NCBI GenBank assembly: GCA_021029095.1
Contig: JAJOHG010000001.1
Span: 1,860,001 to 1,924,000, forward strand
Origin: Phellopilus nigrolimitatus
Lineage: Eukaryota > Basidiomycota > Agaricomycetes > Hymenochaetales > Hymenochaetaceae
Direction: 5' to 3'
Length of the DNA stretch: 64,000 nt
Position 1 is the stretch's first letter. Each line of letters starts with the position of its first letter. The notes under the pieces were generated by a model that was not told the DNA's origin, made no database searches, and saw only the letters and a list, made by a program, of their open reading frames with translations. Made by a program: the position numbers and the translations under genes. Positions 14,927-27,138 of the stretch are shown in pieces.

Positions 14927-16046
14927 GGCGAGTGAGGCAGCGTTATTGGGCTCTCGTTTAGCTAGGCAAGTGTGTAGTTAGTAATCTCTACGAGCTGTGA
15001 AGCATAATGCAAAGGACAAGTCAGAGACAGATTGTCTATAATTGAAGCTCGTTGGCAACTGCTAACCTTGCAGAGACCAAAATCGAGATGGATAGAGAAG
15101 ACGGGAGCGTGCAGTTGGCATCTTATAGCTTTGAAACACAGCACATTGCAGTCGAATGAGGAGAACTTGGTGATGAGCGCGAATGCAAAAGAATGTCAGA
15201 TTGCAGATGGAGTAGCAAAGCAGACTGCGCTGTGAGACCTTTGCGAAGTATCCGAAGTGAAGCGAGTACAGCTTAAAAATAGGTAATTGGGCACCATGTA
15301 TGGTCAAAAACGTTTCATAATACCTTGAGACGCACATTTTATTTGCGCGCAAAATTCACATTTGGAGCGGTACATTGAATCTGGCCGATATAATTCTGGA
15401 TATCGAATGCAATGTTTCAATTTACAAGCGGTGTTAACGGTCGAAAAGCAGAGAAGGGCTCGCAAACTTACTGATAAATTTGCGTTTGCAAACGTCCAGA
15501 AAGATGAGCTGACAACATTGTCGCAGCGAGACGGAAATAAGAGCAAAGCTGTGGACAAAGGCATTGAAATGTGAATTCAGACTCCGACGCGGCGTCGCGC
15601 GCTCGTGTTGGCGAGTGATCCCGACGCGCGCGTCGGGAATTGCTTTATTGGAAATGTTACATTTCACTTTTTATCGAACGGAGCAAAGAGCGCGACGGGG
15701 AGTTTCTCCCGTTCTGGCGCCGGGCAAGAATAAGGGGACTGTGGAAGAAGTTCCAAGAACACGAAATAGGCGGTCGGAGCCGGTCGGGTGTGATTGGCGA
15801 GTTCTAGCTCGTCAATATTTTACTCGTGAAGCTCGGCCGCATCATAGAAGATTTTTGCCGATGCTCCAACCATATAGCGACCCTCTTTTCGCTTTTCCCT
15901 CCTTTTCAGCCTCCTCCTGTGAGTACGCCTGTCGCCTCTTTGTGTCCATCCTTCATTGTTTTTTCAGTTTTTGTCTTTCTTTCCAGTCACTCCTTGTCCC
16001 GGAGCACTTCACTTGCACTCGCAGGCCCGCCAGAGCGTCGTATAGG
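14927..16046. promoter_or_regulatory. Shared divergent promoter region of the two beta-barrel genes
   Basis: About 1.1 kb between two genes that diverge and both encode secreted double-psi beta-barrel proteins. No further gene recognised. A perfect 20-base palindrome lies at 15619-15638 in a CpG-rich stretch, and the last 150 bases before the plus-strand gene are pyrimidine-rich. Shared regulation is an inference from the arrangement. Confidence 0.4.
15619..15638. promoter_or_regulatory. Perfect 20-bp CpG-rich palindrome
   Basis: The sequence tcccgacgcgcgcgtcggga equals its own reverse complement. It is a candidate site for a dimeric regulator, given its place between divergent genes. No binding protein can be named. 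Confidence 0.45.
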
Positions 16047-17092
16047 ATGTCCACTCTTTCAAAGCTCCTCGTCCTTTTCACCCTCGCCCTCTCCGCAGTC
16101 AGTATCGCGACTCCCAACGTCGCTCGCTCTCCCCACCAGCACCATGCCATTGCAGCCCGCAAGGCAGACTCTGCCGTTGCCACAGGCCGCCCATGGGAAG
16201 ACGTAAAGGTCGTAAAGCCAAAGATGCTCCGTCGTCGCGGAGACACCACGCGCTGCCAAGCCAAGTCCAGCAGCGAAGCAGCGTCGTCGGCCCCGCCGTC
16301 ATCCTCTCCTACACCGTCCAGTTCTACATGGTCTTCTTCGTCCTCGTCCACCTGGTCCCCTGCGCCATCCTCCAGCTCTACCTGGTCTTCATCCTCGTCA
16401 ACGTGGTCCTCTTCGTCGACGTGGGCTCCGGAGCCCTCTAGCTCAAGCTCAAGCTCGAGTTCGAGTTCGAGTGCAAAGGCTACCGGGTCCATTGCAGGCC
16501 TAAACGCTAACCCGAACTCGTACTTGTCTAGCACAAATAACGGTCAAGGTATGTGTCCATCTCGGGTTTAATTATTATTAGAAAACATCATTCAACTTTT
16601 GTTTCTTGTTTCAGGCACTTTCTACGGCATCGGCTTGGGTGCCTGCTGGTATCACGGTGGGTCTGGACGAACAGATGTTCGATATATTAAGTCCAACTGA
16701 ACCGCTCCTCCTACCAGAACGGCGGAGATGACAGAATCGCCGCTGTTTCCAAACTCCTTTTCGATGCCTTCCCGTACGTATTTATCTGCATAGTCCATGA
16801 TGGACACAGCTTAAACTACTGCTTTAGGGGCAACAACGGTAACCCCAACGACAACCCTGTCTGCAAGAAATACGTCAAAGCGTGGTGTAAGTATTACATC
16901 TATGATTTTCTATTGTGTTTGTGGTTTTGAGATTTTTCTTGTACAGACCAAGGCAAGTCCACAACCGTGCAGATCACCGATCGTTGCGAAGCGTGTTCTT
17001 TCCTCGACCTCGACTTCTCGCCCGCCGCGTTCAAAGATCTTGCGGACGAGGGTGCCGGCCGTCTTTCAGGCATGACCTGGATGTTCGTCTAA
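16047..17092 (+). CDS. Secreted double-psi beta-barrel (expansin/RlpA-like) protein with serine-rich linker
   Basis: Signal peptide (MSTLSKLLVLFTLALSAVSIA), a propeptide-like basic region ending in MLRRRG, a low-complexity Ser/Trp/Thr/Pro linker (repeats of STWSSSS) and a C-terminal barrel domain: GTFYGIGLGACWYHNGGDD, NPVCKKYVKAWY, VQITDRCEACSFLDLDFSPAAF and DLADEGAGRL. The two DRC-type cysteines and the DLDFS block match the family and the diverging neighbour. At least four exons; the introns in the barrel region (from about 16549) are 50-70 bases with normal sites. Such proteins are secreted to the wall or medium; some resemble expansins that loosen wall polymers, but activity cannot be read from the sequence. 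The frame is intact. Confidence 0.85.
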
Positions 17093-17604
17093 GCATTGGA
17101 CGACTTTTGGAAACTGCTTAATACTGCATTTATGTTTATCGACCGGCGATTGGCAATCACCTTCTGCCTCTCCGAAATACCTCTTTGAATATGCTTGCAC
17201 GATGGACTCCTTAGCACGTTAGCTTCGTTCATCCTTTGACTCCTTGTTTCCGCTGCCATGCATGATACCACTTGGATCCCCGATTTATTCGACCCTTTAC
17301 CCACTTTGGTTTACGTCTTTTTTTTTTTTTTTTTGATTGTCAATATTCCGGCGCCTCAGCGAGGAGCCCTTTTGCGCCGGGGGTGCGAGAGCTAAGAGAT
17401 TCTTGTCTCCTTTCCTGGATACTCTAGTTCTTTGACTGTGTTTGTTTGGTGTATAAAGCGGATACTTAATGTTTAATTCGCTTGTCAAGCTCTAAAATAT
17501 CAGAGACTGCTCAGTTTAAGATTTTTTCTTAATTCCGTAGTGAGCAAACCAGACAGACAAGCAAAAACGGAGGAACACAGTTTTACAGTTTTACAGAACA
17601 CGAT
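17093..17604. other. Convergent intergenic region with poly-T tract
   Basis: About 510 bases between convergent 3' ends. It holds a run of 17 T at 17318-17334. No gene recognised. Confidence 0.4.
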
Positions 17605-18906
17605 CTAAACACTGCTGTTGGCATTTGCAGCATACATTTTTACGAGCCCCACGCTCGCACCCTCTGCCAGGCTCTTCGAGTATGCGTCGATCTGTCCAAG
17701 GAGCAGTATGCTCTCCAGGCGCGATGGCTCAGGCGGGATTTTAAACAGCCGGCTCACGTCGTCCTCCGGAAGCGGCGCAAGGCCCTGGCTCGTGCGTAAC
17801 GCGTTTTCTTCCCTGCGCTTCTGCATGTGCGCCTCCGCACGCGCCTTTTCGCGGCCGGCTTGCCGGGCGTGGTATGCGAGGTTGCCCTCCTCCGTTTTGT
17901 AGTCGTCGAGTGCGTCGAGTACCTGGCTGAGGTTTTGGGTGAGGGGGACGGAGTTGAGATCGAGTGGCGAGAAGGAGGGTGGGAGTGCCGCAGAGGACGA
18001 AGAGGCCGGCGAGGTGGAGGGCGAGGAGGGTTTGGTGAGTTTGTTGAGGAAGGCATTAAGAAGCGGGTTCGTGCGTATTCGAAGAGGAATCTCGTCGACG
18101 ATGGAAGAGAAGGTGAGCTTGTGGTCAATAAGACTAGAATGCAAATACCTCATTCAGACAAATTATTTTTAAATACAGATATGTTGCGTACCTCTGTGTG
18201 TTAAACTTCCCGGTCCTGTATGCATGCAAAAATGTCTTCGACAATCTGAACGCACGGAAAGCAGCGTTTCCGTGCGACGCCTGTGAAGCGTCTGACCAAT
18301 TTCTATGAATACATGATATATCCAGAGAATCAGACCAAGCCACTTACCATGAACGACAACAACGCCACCGTGCCTCAGTCTGTCCTGATGAACCACCTGC
18401 AAGTCCAGCAATGACTGTCTGAAGAACGCTCCCAGCGAGTTAGACTGGTAGAATCCTACGACGGCGTCGTCTGCCTGAACCTCCTTCAGCGAGCGAAGCA
18501 TGGATGCCTGGTACCGCGCGAGCGCCTTGGTAGATTTGTCCTCGTCGTCGTTCGTGCTTGGGAGGGGAAACACATTCGAGATCTCGAGCGTGCCGTCGAG
18601 GTCAATGCCGATGAGCAGCCCGAGCGCGGACGTGGGGTGCGCCTCGGAGCTGTGCTTCACGATTTTGGTCACGACCTGTGTGTATGCGTGTCAGATGGCG
18701 AGTCTTTCAATTGGAATGAAGATGCGTGACATCGAAGACGCACTAATGCATCGAGCTGGACGGTCGTTATTGGAATCTCGCCCTCGATGTCGATGACTTT
18801 GGACATGGACGGGGGAATGGCCTCAGTACGTCGGTTGGACCGGAGCGGGAGCGGTCTGGGCCGCTGGCATGGAGGCCGCGATGGCCGCTGCCATTGAGGT
18901 CGCCAT
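17605..18906 (-). CDS. eIF3h: Eukaryotic translation initiation factor 3 subunit h
   Basis: Non-catalytic MPN-domain subunit of the eIF3 complex, which binds the 40S ribosome during initiation. N-terminus MATSMAAAIAASMPAAQ, then SMSKVIDIEGEIPITTVQLDALV, TKIVKHSSEAHPTSALGLLIGID (MPN domain), SNVFPLPS, VVGFYQSNSLGAF, and a C-terminal region with KLTFSSIVDEIPLRI, helical ARQAGREKARAEAHMQKRREE and LEGASVGLVKMYAAN-like ending. Exons are separated by introns near 18140-18345 and 18676-18750. Between the start codon and the MPN domain the frame needs one base removed, close to 18825. Without that, translation from 18906 stops after 27 codons. The region is poorly conserved, so a later start or an error is possible. 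Confidence 0.88.
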
Positions 18907-19142
18907 GGTTAATAAGAAAGGCTGACGAGTTGTTCGAGCACGCTGCGCACGTCGTCCACGCCCGACGGACAAGCGGTAAAATTCGCGCCGCCACGAAAGC
19001 CAAAGCTGACACAACAGGATCAACTTCCTCTTTCGGGTACTAGAAGTCCAAACTTGCGGGTGGCAAGGCGCTCCAAGCTGCTCACTCATTGCGCCATTGC
19101 GACGAGCGGTCGACCTTCACTCCCTTGTTCTCTCCATCCACC

Positions 19143-21000
19143 ATGGCTGTCTCGCGATCTGCGCGCATATCGCTCCTGCTCTTCATAGACGTTATCTTTT
19201 TCCTCGTTGAGCTCATCGTCGGTTGGTCTCCACAGCCACACGCTACATATCCGTAGACCCCTCGCTCATCGGCTTCTCCTTGTTCTTAGGTTATGCTGTG
19301 GGGTCACTCGCCCTCGTCGCGGACAGCTTCCATATGCTCAAGTACGTCTCATGCTTCGACGTGTAGCGATGCCCTAGCTTATACAGGGCCACAGTGACAT
19401 CATGAGCTTGATCGTCGCTCTCTATGCAATCAAGGTGTGGCTCGTCCAGAGCTCTCAAACGCACATGCTGACGGTCTTGTACTGTAGCTCACGTCGCAGA
19501 ATATTACCGAGACGGACACAAAGTATTCATACGGCTGGCACCGTGCTGAAATCCTAGCTGCTTTGGTCAACGGCGTGTTTTTGCTTGCTCTGTGCTTCTC
19601 CATCTTCATGGAAGCCATCGAGCGTTTCTTTAGTACCCCAGGTTCGTATCTAGCATTTGTCACTCCATGTTTTCGTTAGACTGAAATGTCCTATTGCAGA
19701 AATTTCGAATCCGAAGCTAGTCGTGATTGTGGGCTCGCTGGGTTTAGCGTCGAATATATTCGGGCTGTTCCTATTCCATGGTGCGTGCTCATTGAGAATG
19801 GATTTGGAAACTTGATCTTACTGTGTCGATAGAACATGGTCACTCACATGATCATGGAAGTCATGGCAAAAAATCGCACGAGCCAGTTACGGAGGGGGAA
19901 CGGACAGAAACTGACCTGTCAACGAACGGTAGCGTCACTCCGACGAATGACGAATCGCAACGGGGGCGAAGTCGTCAACGTTCTGACTCTCTTTACGGGC
20001 ATCCTGCCGCAACGCGAGCCTACGTCCATCAGCAGGCGCAGGAGCTGCAGAGAGCTCGGTCTCCTTCTGCAAGTCGATGTGGCGCTGAGTCCAACGGACT
20101 TGCGACGGAGTCGACTCCTCTTCTTAAGGGCCAAAACTTGGACACGCCGTCTCGATCTGCATCCACCGATTCTCACGACCATGATCATCATCCATCTGGT
20201 CGTCGAGCTGCGTCCGGTGTGAATCGTGCTAGCGGGCATTCCCATAGCCACGCTGGTTCTATGAACATGCGCGCCCTTGTGCTTCATGTCTTGGGCGATG
20301 CGTTGGGTAACGTCGGTGTCATCGCAGCGGGCCTTATCATCTGGCTTTCCGACCTGAGTTGGAAGTACTACTTTGACCCTGCCATCTCACTGGTCATCAC
20401 ATGTATCATCTTTTCTTCGGCTTTGCCTCTAGGTTTGTCTTCGCGTATTCATTCAACTACTTCGTTATTGATTTATTTTGGCAATAGTTAAAAGTGCATC
20501 TTTCATCCTTCTTCAAGGCGTTCCCTCTGGAATTTCTTTACAGGAGGTTGACGAGGCTATCCGCGACGTAGATGGGGTACAAGGCGTGCACGAGCTTCAT
20601 GTTTGGCAGCTTTCTGAGTCCAGAGTCGTCGCCTCCGTGCACGTGCTGGCTTCGCGCAAGCACGATTTCATGCTGGTTGCTGCTGACGTTCGTAAGGTCT
20701 TGCACGAACGGGGAATACATTCTAGCACCATACAACCCGAGTACCGGACGGCACGTCAACATCAAGCGTCGGAATCTTCTATTGTTGTAAGTGTCTTCCT
20801 TGATTTTCGAGAACTAACACTCACAGTTCTGCACTCTTAAGTCTCCAGCTGGTGCATATTGCCTGATTACTTGCCCTCCTGGCCAACAGGATTGCGATCC
20901 AGTGGAGCACTCTTGTTGTCGTAAGTAGTCATATACGCTGGAGGTGGACAAAAAGACTAATTTATTCACTGTATAAGCACCATTGCCGCCGACTGTTTAG
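19143..21000 (+). CDS. Zinc transporter of the cation diffusion facilitator family (Zrc1/Cot1/ZnT1 type)
   Basis: Membrane antiporter moving Zn2+ out of the cytosol, usually into the vacuole or ER. Six membrane segments are visible: MAVSRSARISLLLFIDVIFF, GYAVGSLALVADSFHMLND, LAALVNGVFLLALCFS, LVVIVGSLGLASNIFGLFLFH, LHVLGDALGNVGVIAAGLII and YYFDPAISLVITCIIF. The metal site is HxxxD in both segment 2 (HMLND) and segment 5 (HVLGD), typical of zinc-selective members. A long loop between segments 4 and 5 is histidine-rich (EHGHSHDHGSHGKKSH, SHDHDHH, GHSHSH). The cytosolic C-terminal domain follows (EVDEAIRDVDGVQGVHELHVW). At least seven exons. The last exon is inferred: a donor at about 20930 joins a short exon ending PPLPPTV at 21000; otherwise the protein ends at about 20927 after CCRK. 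Confidence 0.92.
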
Positions 21001-21140
21001 ACCTGTTTATTTCAGGCCGGAGTACTCGACGCTTTCATTATTCCTCAAGCATATCTGTAAATTTGACGGCACATGTACAATAGCAGCTAGCGCGATTGGT
21101 TGAAGGGCGGAACTACATCATGCATAATATTATACTTTCT

Positions 21141-24100
21141 TTACGCCGCCATCATGGGAAAGTTGGCAACGAAAGAGGGCGAAGACGAGAGCCTTTGCAT
21201 AACAACTACCGCAGTCGGGCTTGTGCTTCTTTTCAAATCAGCTGCCAGTCTGCGAGCCACGGTCACCGAGGGCTGTCCAAAATGGCGCTCAGTCTGGACG
21301 TCCGCTGCAACAGCGCGCAGTGCCCACTCGATCTGCAGAAGTCCCGTCAGCGCAGACGTGACGACCGCAACGAGCAGCTCGATGCCGAACGTCTGCTCCG
21401 TCGGCGTTTGGGCGTCAAGCCGCGCGAGGAGCACGTGCAGCATGCCGCCAAAAAATATGGGAAGGAGCGGGGGCACGCGTCCTGCGCCAGCGCCCACGGC
21501 GGCGGGTGGGCAGAGCAGCGCGTAGGACGCGAGCCGCCGACTGAGCTCCATGTCGCCGATCTGCGCCGCCGCGTCGAGCTCGTCCCAGAGGAGACGAAGG
21601 AAGCGGGTCGGCCCGGCGACGACCACGCAGCGGCCGATGTCGAATGCAGGCGCCTTCCCTGCGCGTGAAGCCGCGATGGCATTGCGAATGGCGTTGCGCG
21701 GTTGGTCGCACCATAGAGCCTGCGAGGTAAGTGACAGGGGTTTTGTGCCTGTGTCTAACGAGTCTGTTTATCGGGGATTATTTAGTTTTTAATGCTGAGG
21801 CATGAAAGCGTGAAGACTGACCGTCCTTGGAGATGCCTAGTGCTTGGTTTGCGATAGTCCGTAAAACAGCGCTTTTGAACAACGAGTTGTGATTACTTTT
21901 TTCGAATGCGAGTGCTTTCGGATCGGTCACGAGTGAGATAATCCCATGTGCTGTTAGGCGCAACACAGTCTGCGGGCACGAAGAAGATTGCACAAGAGTC
22001 TGCAGCACGTCTATATGGACTGGCGCTTTGAAGCTGGTCCAAGATTTGGATAGTCAGTAATAAGTACATCTGATGCGCCTCGGGAAATACGCACTCTTTC
22101 TCAAAGATATCGCGCAGTAGAGCTTTGATCACGCCTACGAGAGTCCAGTTTAAAAGCGGACCCGTAAAATATGAAACGCCATTATTCAGATTTTCGGTGT
22201 CCATTCTGCGGTCGGCGCATGCATTTGACGCTTGCAATATAAAAGTCGCAGCGATTTTCATCAATGTCTTCGGCTTCGTGGTCCTTATGTCCAAATATCA
22301 GTTTATGTATTCTAAGTTAGCAAGGCAGACTTACCTAAGGATATTATCCTCGATGCCCTCGCTATTGGTATCAAAGAGAGCTTTCGGCCATGCAGCCATA
22401 GCGACAAGTTCTTCCCCGTTGTACTGTAGCTGCGACATACGATACACTATGGACGTTGAGAGAAGATACTCCGTTGAGAGAGTGCGTTCACCGAGCGCGA
22501 ATGTGTGTGATGAAAGCTGCACCATCCGCTGAGTTCAGAACATACGAGAAACTGAGAAACCCCTTACTTGGTATTTAACAAGTGCCGCCTGCAGGAAAAG
22601 AACCACATTGCCAAAATGTCCGACAGCACTTTGTGGGTCACCTTGGGTTGGAGCGTCATAAGTCAGTGCTCTAGACATTCAGGGTGGCAACAGACGAACC
22701 TACGGATTCGCAGTCAAACTCTTCGACGAACGCAAGAATATGAGCGAAAATGTTCGTGATTTTTACGTGAAGCGATATAATATCTAGTGCTAGCTCATGC
22801 GAATTGAAAGCCATGCAGAGGATCCCGAGCCCTTCGACATCGTGCTGTTGGCATAAATTCTCAAAGCGCTGTTTATTCTTTCTTAGCGACATTTCGCCGG
22901 TTCCTAGCAGTAAACATACCCTCTGGATAATCGTTGAAATTAATGGGTGATTCGAAACATCCTCAAACGCCCTCTGCAGGAATGTCTGAAGTTGTTCTTC
23001 ACTATTGGCCTCGACAGCAAGGCGCGACTCAATGTACGCCTTACTTTGAGCTGTGAATAAGGCGGTTTCCTCGACAACTAGTTTTAAGGACTCACATCCA
23101 AACTGAGACCGCTGTCTTGCGAGTCTGTTCCCAATAACGTGCTCATAGCCGCTTCCACGGTTGGGTTGATTAATATCGCAGTGTTGCGGTCGATAAGATT
23201 AGTCCGATGAACATAATATTGTAGAAGGGTCCGGAAGAATGGCGGGGAAGTGGACGAGACACGGCCACTAACTCCAATATGAAAATGCATCGAAGCATAC
23301 AAGTTCATACAAAACTGCTTACCTACCAGCGTCGGATGAATCGACATTCATATCATCCATGGATTTTAGCGTAGCGCCTGCATCACATTGGGCTAGGAGG
23401 TCAGTGCGGTGTTGTATGCCGACCATGGCGGCCTGCGTTGCTCCCCGCTGCCAGACAAAAGTCAGGACATCTGCAGTTTGGATTACAATGAATAAGACGA
23501 ACCCAGTCAGAGTCTGCCATAGGCTCTGAGCTCAAGACTTGTTCAAACTCAGACAGCAGATTTGGCAGCTGTTAATGTGTTTGATCTTTCTGTTCATCGT
23601 ATAAGAAATAAATGCTACTCACTCGCGTCACGACAAATGAACGCCATACTAAAGCACTATTATGGTTTGAGCTATTCTGCGCGAGGATTGACAGAGCGGC
23701 TTGAAAGAGCTGGGTATAGAATACCCTGGGAGACCAGGAGGTCCATCGAAATGCTGAAACCAATGATGCAATGGCTACTGGTGTATTTCCAGAACCAGAC
23801 ATGGTGGTCCTATTCTCCATCTAAATTGGATTTAAAAACTCTGAAGCGGAAAACCCGACAGGGACAGAGAGCCTACCAGATGCCGGAGAAGTAAGCTACA
23901 AGTCACAATATCAGAATGGGAATTAGGCCCTAGAATGTCGCCTTTTCCTAGCGACAGCTGGAGGGTTTGCATCAGCTGCGCTTCCTGTGCCATTTTAGCA
24001 TCATCTCCAAGAATCATGCTGAGAGATAGCGCAAAAGTCTCTAAAACAGTCCTGATTTCGCCATTCAGTTGCAAAGTTTGCAACATCTCGAGAACTTCCG

Positions 24101-24780
24101 CATAATGCATCATAGCCTGCGCAGTGGAGACAGAGGACATATCTCCAATGCACGAGAGCAGGAGAATGACCAGTTGCGATGCAGATGAAGTCAGGTTATG
24201 AAATGGAGACGACGGAAGCGTGTATGATACTCGAAGCAAGGCTAAACCTCCGTGAACGATCTCTAAAGTTCTCGGGGCCAAAGTATCATGGAAGCTGAGC
24301 AGAGACTGATCTGGAGGTAAGCCCGAAGAGAAGTGTTCTTCTTGTACCAGCCGACATAGCATATCCAGGGTGGATGAATCGTGTAGATTTGGAGATTTGG
24401 CGGCTTCGACGAACGTAGAGACGAAGATGGGGAGCGACAGTAAATCATGGTTGTGGAGCGCATATGTGATGTACGAGTACAACAGTAAGTCTGCTGGGTA
24501 CAGACCGAAGAGTGTCAGAATGGAATCTAATCAGGTCGACTGTGTTATCATTTGAAATATTTCTTCAGGTGAATGCAAAAGAGCGACTTACTGCTAAGCT
24601 CACATTGGAAATCAAAATCGGACATTAATGTGTTCTTGTTTTTCAGGAGATGGCACATGCCTGCCCACTGTAAGCACACATGGTCAATACTGTAAACTGA
24701 ACATCACTGCCAACTGTTCATACCTTTTGCACAGAAATGCCATTCTGAAAACATCTGCTCGTCACCTCCGCCAAAGACAT
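21141..24780 (-). CDS. MED5: Mediator of RNA polymerase II transcription subunit 5
   Basis: Tail-module subunit of Mediator. The product starts MSLAEVTSRCFQNGISVQKWAGMC and contains FGLYPADLLLYSYITYALHNHD, VSTFVEAAKSP, LDMLCRLVQEEHFSSG, SQLVILLLSCIGDMS, YFTGPLLNWTLVGVIKALL and a C-terminal MRRL-like ending after SSSPSFVANFPMMAA. The helical, leucine-rich text and the LLNWTLVGVIK segment agree with fungal Med5 (Nut1). About ten exons; I followed the larger ones and did not resolve every junction between 22300 and 23900. The start at 24780 is the first ATG that gives the conserved N-terminus. Confidence is lower than for the enzymes because the family is weakly conserved. Confidence 0.72.
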
Positions 24781-25020
24781 GGGATGCTCGAGCACCAATA
24801 GGTGTAAACACGAGATCTCCTAGCGCAGTGAAGAGTCGCTATACTTTCAAAAGCTAGAGATACAAAATATACAGTCGAGGCCAGACTGGAAAGTAGGGTC
24901 GAGTGGACGCGTCAAGCGCGCTGCGTGGCTATGACGCGATCCACTGGAGTTACACAGTCATCCGTTCTTTACGCCCGACGTCCGACTGCTTTCCTACGAT
25001 ATATTCACCATTAGACGACC

Positions 25021-26963
25021 ATGGGACACGGAAGCAACGACAAGCTTTATATCACACATTCTGAGCATTCTGGGGCACTTGGCGGGCAGCACTCATCGTC
25101 TTCGGGTTTCAGGGCGTAAGTTTGCATCGTAGTTTCAATGGTCAAGAGCTGCTGCTGACTTGATGTCTCATTTTCTAGGAAACAGCAAGCGCCTCATCCA
25201 GGTGCACGAACCCCCTTTGACTGTTGTGCGCTTTCTTTCCAGCCGTTCGAACATCCCGTATGCGCCAGAAGCTCAGATGGCTCTGGCCATGTTTTCGACC
25301 TTGTAAACATCATCCCCTGGCTGAAGTGTGTACCGTTTCAATTACGATTATGAACCAATGTCCTGACATATTTCATTTGAAGGCAGCACAATAACACGAA
25401 CCCTGTAACAGGTGAATCCTGCACACCAAACGACCTCATACACCTCAACTATTCGCGCAAGCCAAATGGCCAGATCCACGACCCCATCTCGTTCAAGCCG
25501 TTTAGCGAGCACTCACACATCGTAGCTATTGCAAGGACGGGAAACGTTTATCTTGCGGAGAGTGTGAAGGGCGGAAAGGACCTATTGAATGACATTTCTT
25601 TCAAGAAGTGAGCAATCTAACGAGATCCCATTTGTGCTTTAGTTGACGACGTTTTCCTTGAAGGGAGGATGTTATCACGTTGCAAAATCCCCACGCACTA
25701 CCTTCTGCCTCTGTTCCTTCTATGTCAGCAGTTGGGAAGAAGGCGGTAGATCCAGCAAAAAATGCAGTCGCTAAGGCTGCACTTCCTGCCGGAGGAGTGA
25801 CTGCAGTAAAAACTAAGGAAAAGCTTCCTTGTACGGTAGAATAATCTTAATTTCTCGAGCCTTTATTAATCTCACCTATATTAGGGAACGTCTCTCCTTA
25901 TTCGAGTGGTCAGCCTGGCGCTTCCCTCACATCGACTTCTGTGGATCCAGCGACGCAAACCGCACGGTTGGTATGGGACGAGGAGGAGCTCATGTTTGAG
26001 GCGATCTCGAATCCGCCGAAAGGAAAGGGTAAGGAGAAGGACGTCGGGAAACGGCGAGCATATGTTCGAGTGGTTACAAATTTGGGCGGGAGTTTAAACT
26101 TGGAGCTGTACTGCGAAAAGGTGAGGTGTCGACCATGTCTGCTCATTTCGCTTTTCGCTCATGTATGTGTTACTCAATTAACAAAGGCGCCCAAAACGTG
26201 CTACAATTTCCTCATGCTTGCCCGCGAGGGCAAGTATGACGACTGTATATTTCATCGTCTAGTACCAGGCTTTATGGTGCGCGTGCATTATACTTATAAA
26301 AAAGTGATTGTTACCCACGATTTTTTATTTTAGATACAAACAGGCGACCCGACTGGAACTGGCTCTGGCGGGCAGTCATATTGGGGCACACCATTTCGAG
26401 ATGAGCACGACCTGAAAGGTGCTGCAAAGCACGATGCGCGCGGTGTGCTCGCGATGGCGAACCGTGGCGCAGGTACGAACGGCTCGCAGTTCTACATTAC
26501 GTTCAAACCTTCGCCGAACCTCGACGGAAAGCACACCGTGTTTGGCAAACTTGTTGGCGGCGAGGATGTGCTCGATACGCTCGAGCGGCTTCCTCGCAAG
26601 GAGGGTACGGAGCGTCCCTCGAAGACGGTGCGCATCACGGAGGTGGTGATCTATCAGGACCCATTCGAGGAGTACAAGACTCGTCTGGCGAAGAAACTTG
26701 CGCGGAAGGCGGAGCAGAATGGAGGTTCCGCTGCCGTGAGCGTGGAACAGAAAAAAGAAGGAGACGGGGTGAACTGGTTTGGCGTCAAGCTTGGGTTGGA
26801 TAGTCCTCGCGCCGGAGCTGGGACAGCTACGACGGTGGGAGTGGGGAAGTACCTCAACTTGAAAAGGCCACTAGATGCAGGCGCACCGAGTAAAGGCGCA
26901 GTGGAGGATGACGAGGGCAAAAAGAAGCGGAAGATTGGATTTGGGAACTTCGATAGTTGGTGA
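25021..26963 (+). CDS. U-box peptidyl-prolyl cis-trans isomerase (CYP8 / PPIL2 type)
   Basis: Nuclear cyclophilin with an N-terminal U-box. It is thought to combine isomerase and ubiquitin-ligase activity, and PPIL2 is found in spliceosomes. U-box region about residues 40-120: [48 protein letters not shown]. Cyclophilin domain: [72 protein letters not shown] and [12 protein letters not shown], with the catalytic FHR and FMIQ motifs intact. The C-terminus is lysine-rich ([12 protein letters not shown]), suggesting a nuclear signal. Introns split a W codon near 25833 and others near 25115, 25325, 25610, 26120 and 26276. The frame is intact from 25021 to the stop at 26961. Confidence 0.93.
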
Positions 26964-27138
26964 CCTCATTTCAGTTATACTGTATCTCTATCATGTACAT
27001 GTATATATGTTTCCAACTTCAGCTATTAATTAGATTTGAGCGACGCTTAGTTGTACACCCTATGAAGCTTGCAGACAGTGTAATTATTGAAAATACGAGG
27101 AAAGAAGTCTATAAAGGCCCTAGAATGAAATGCAATAA

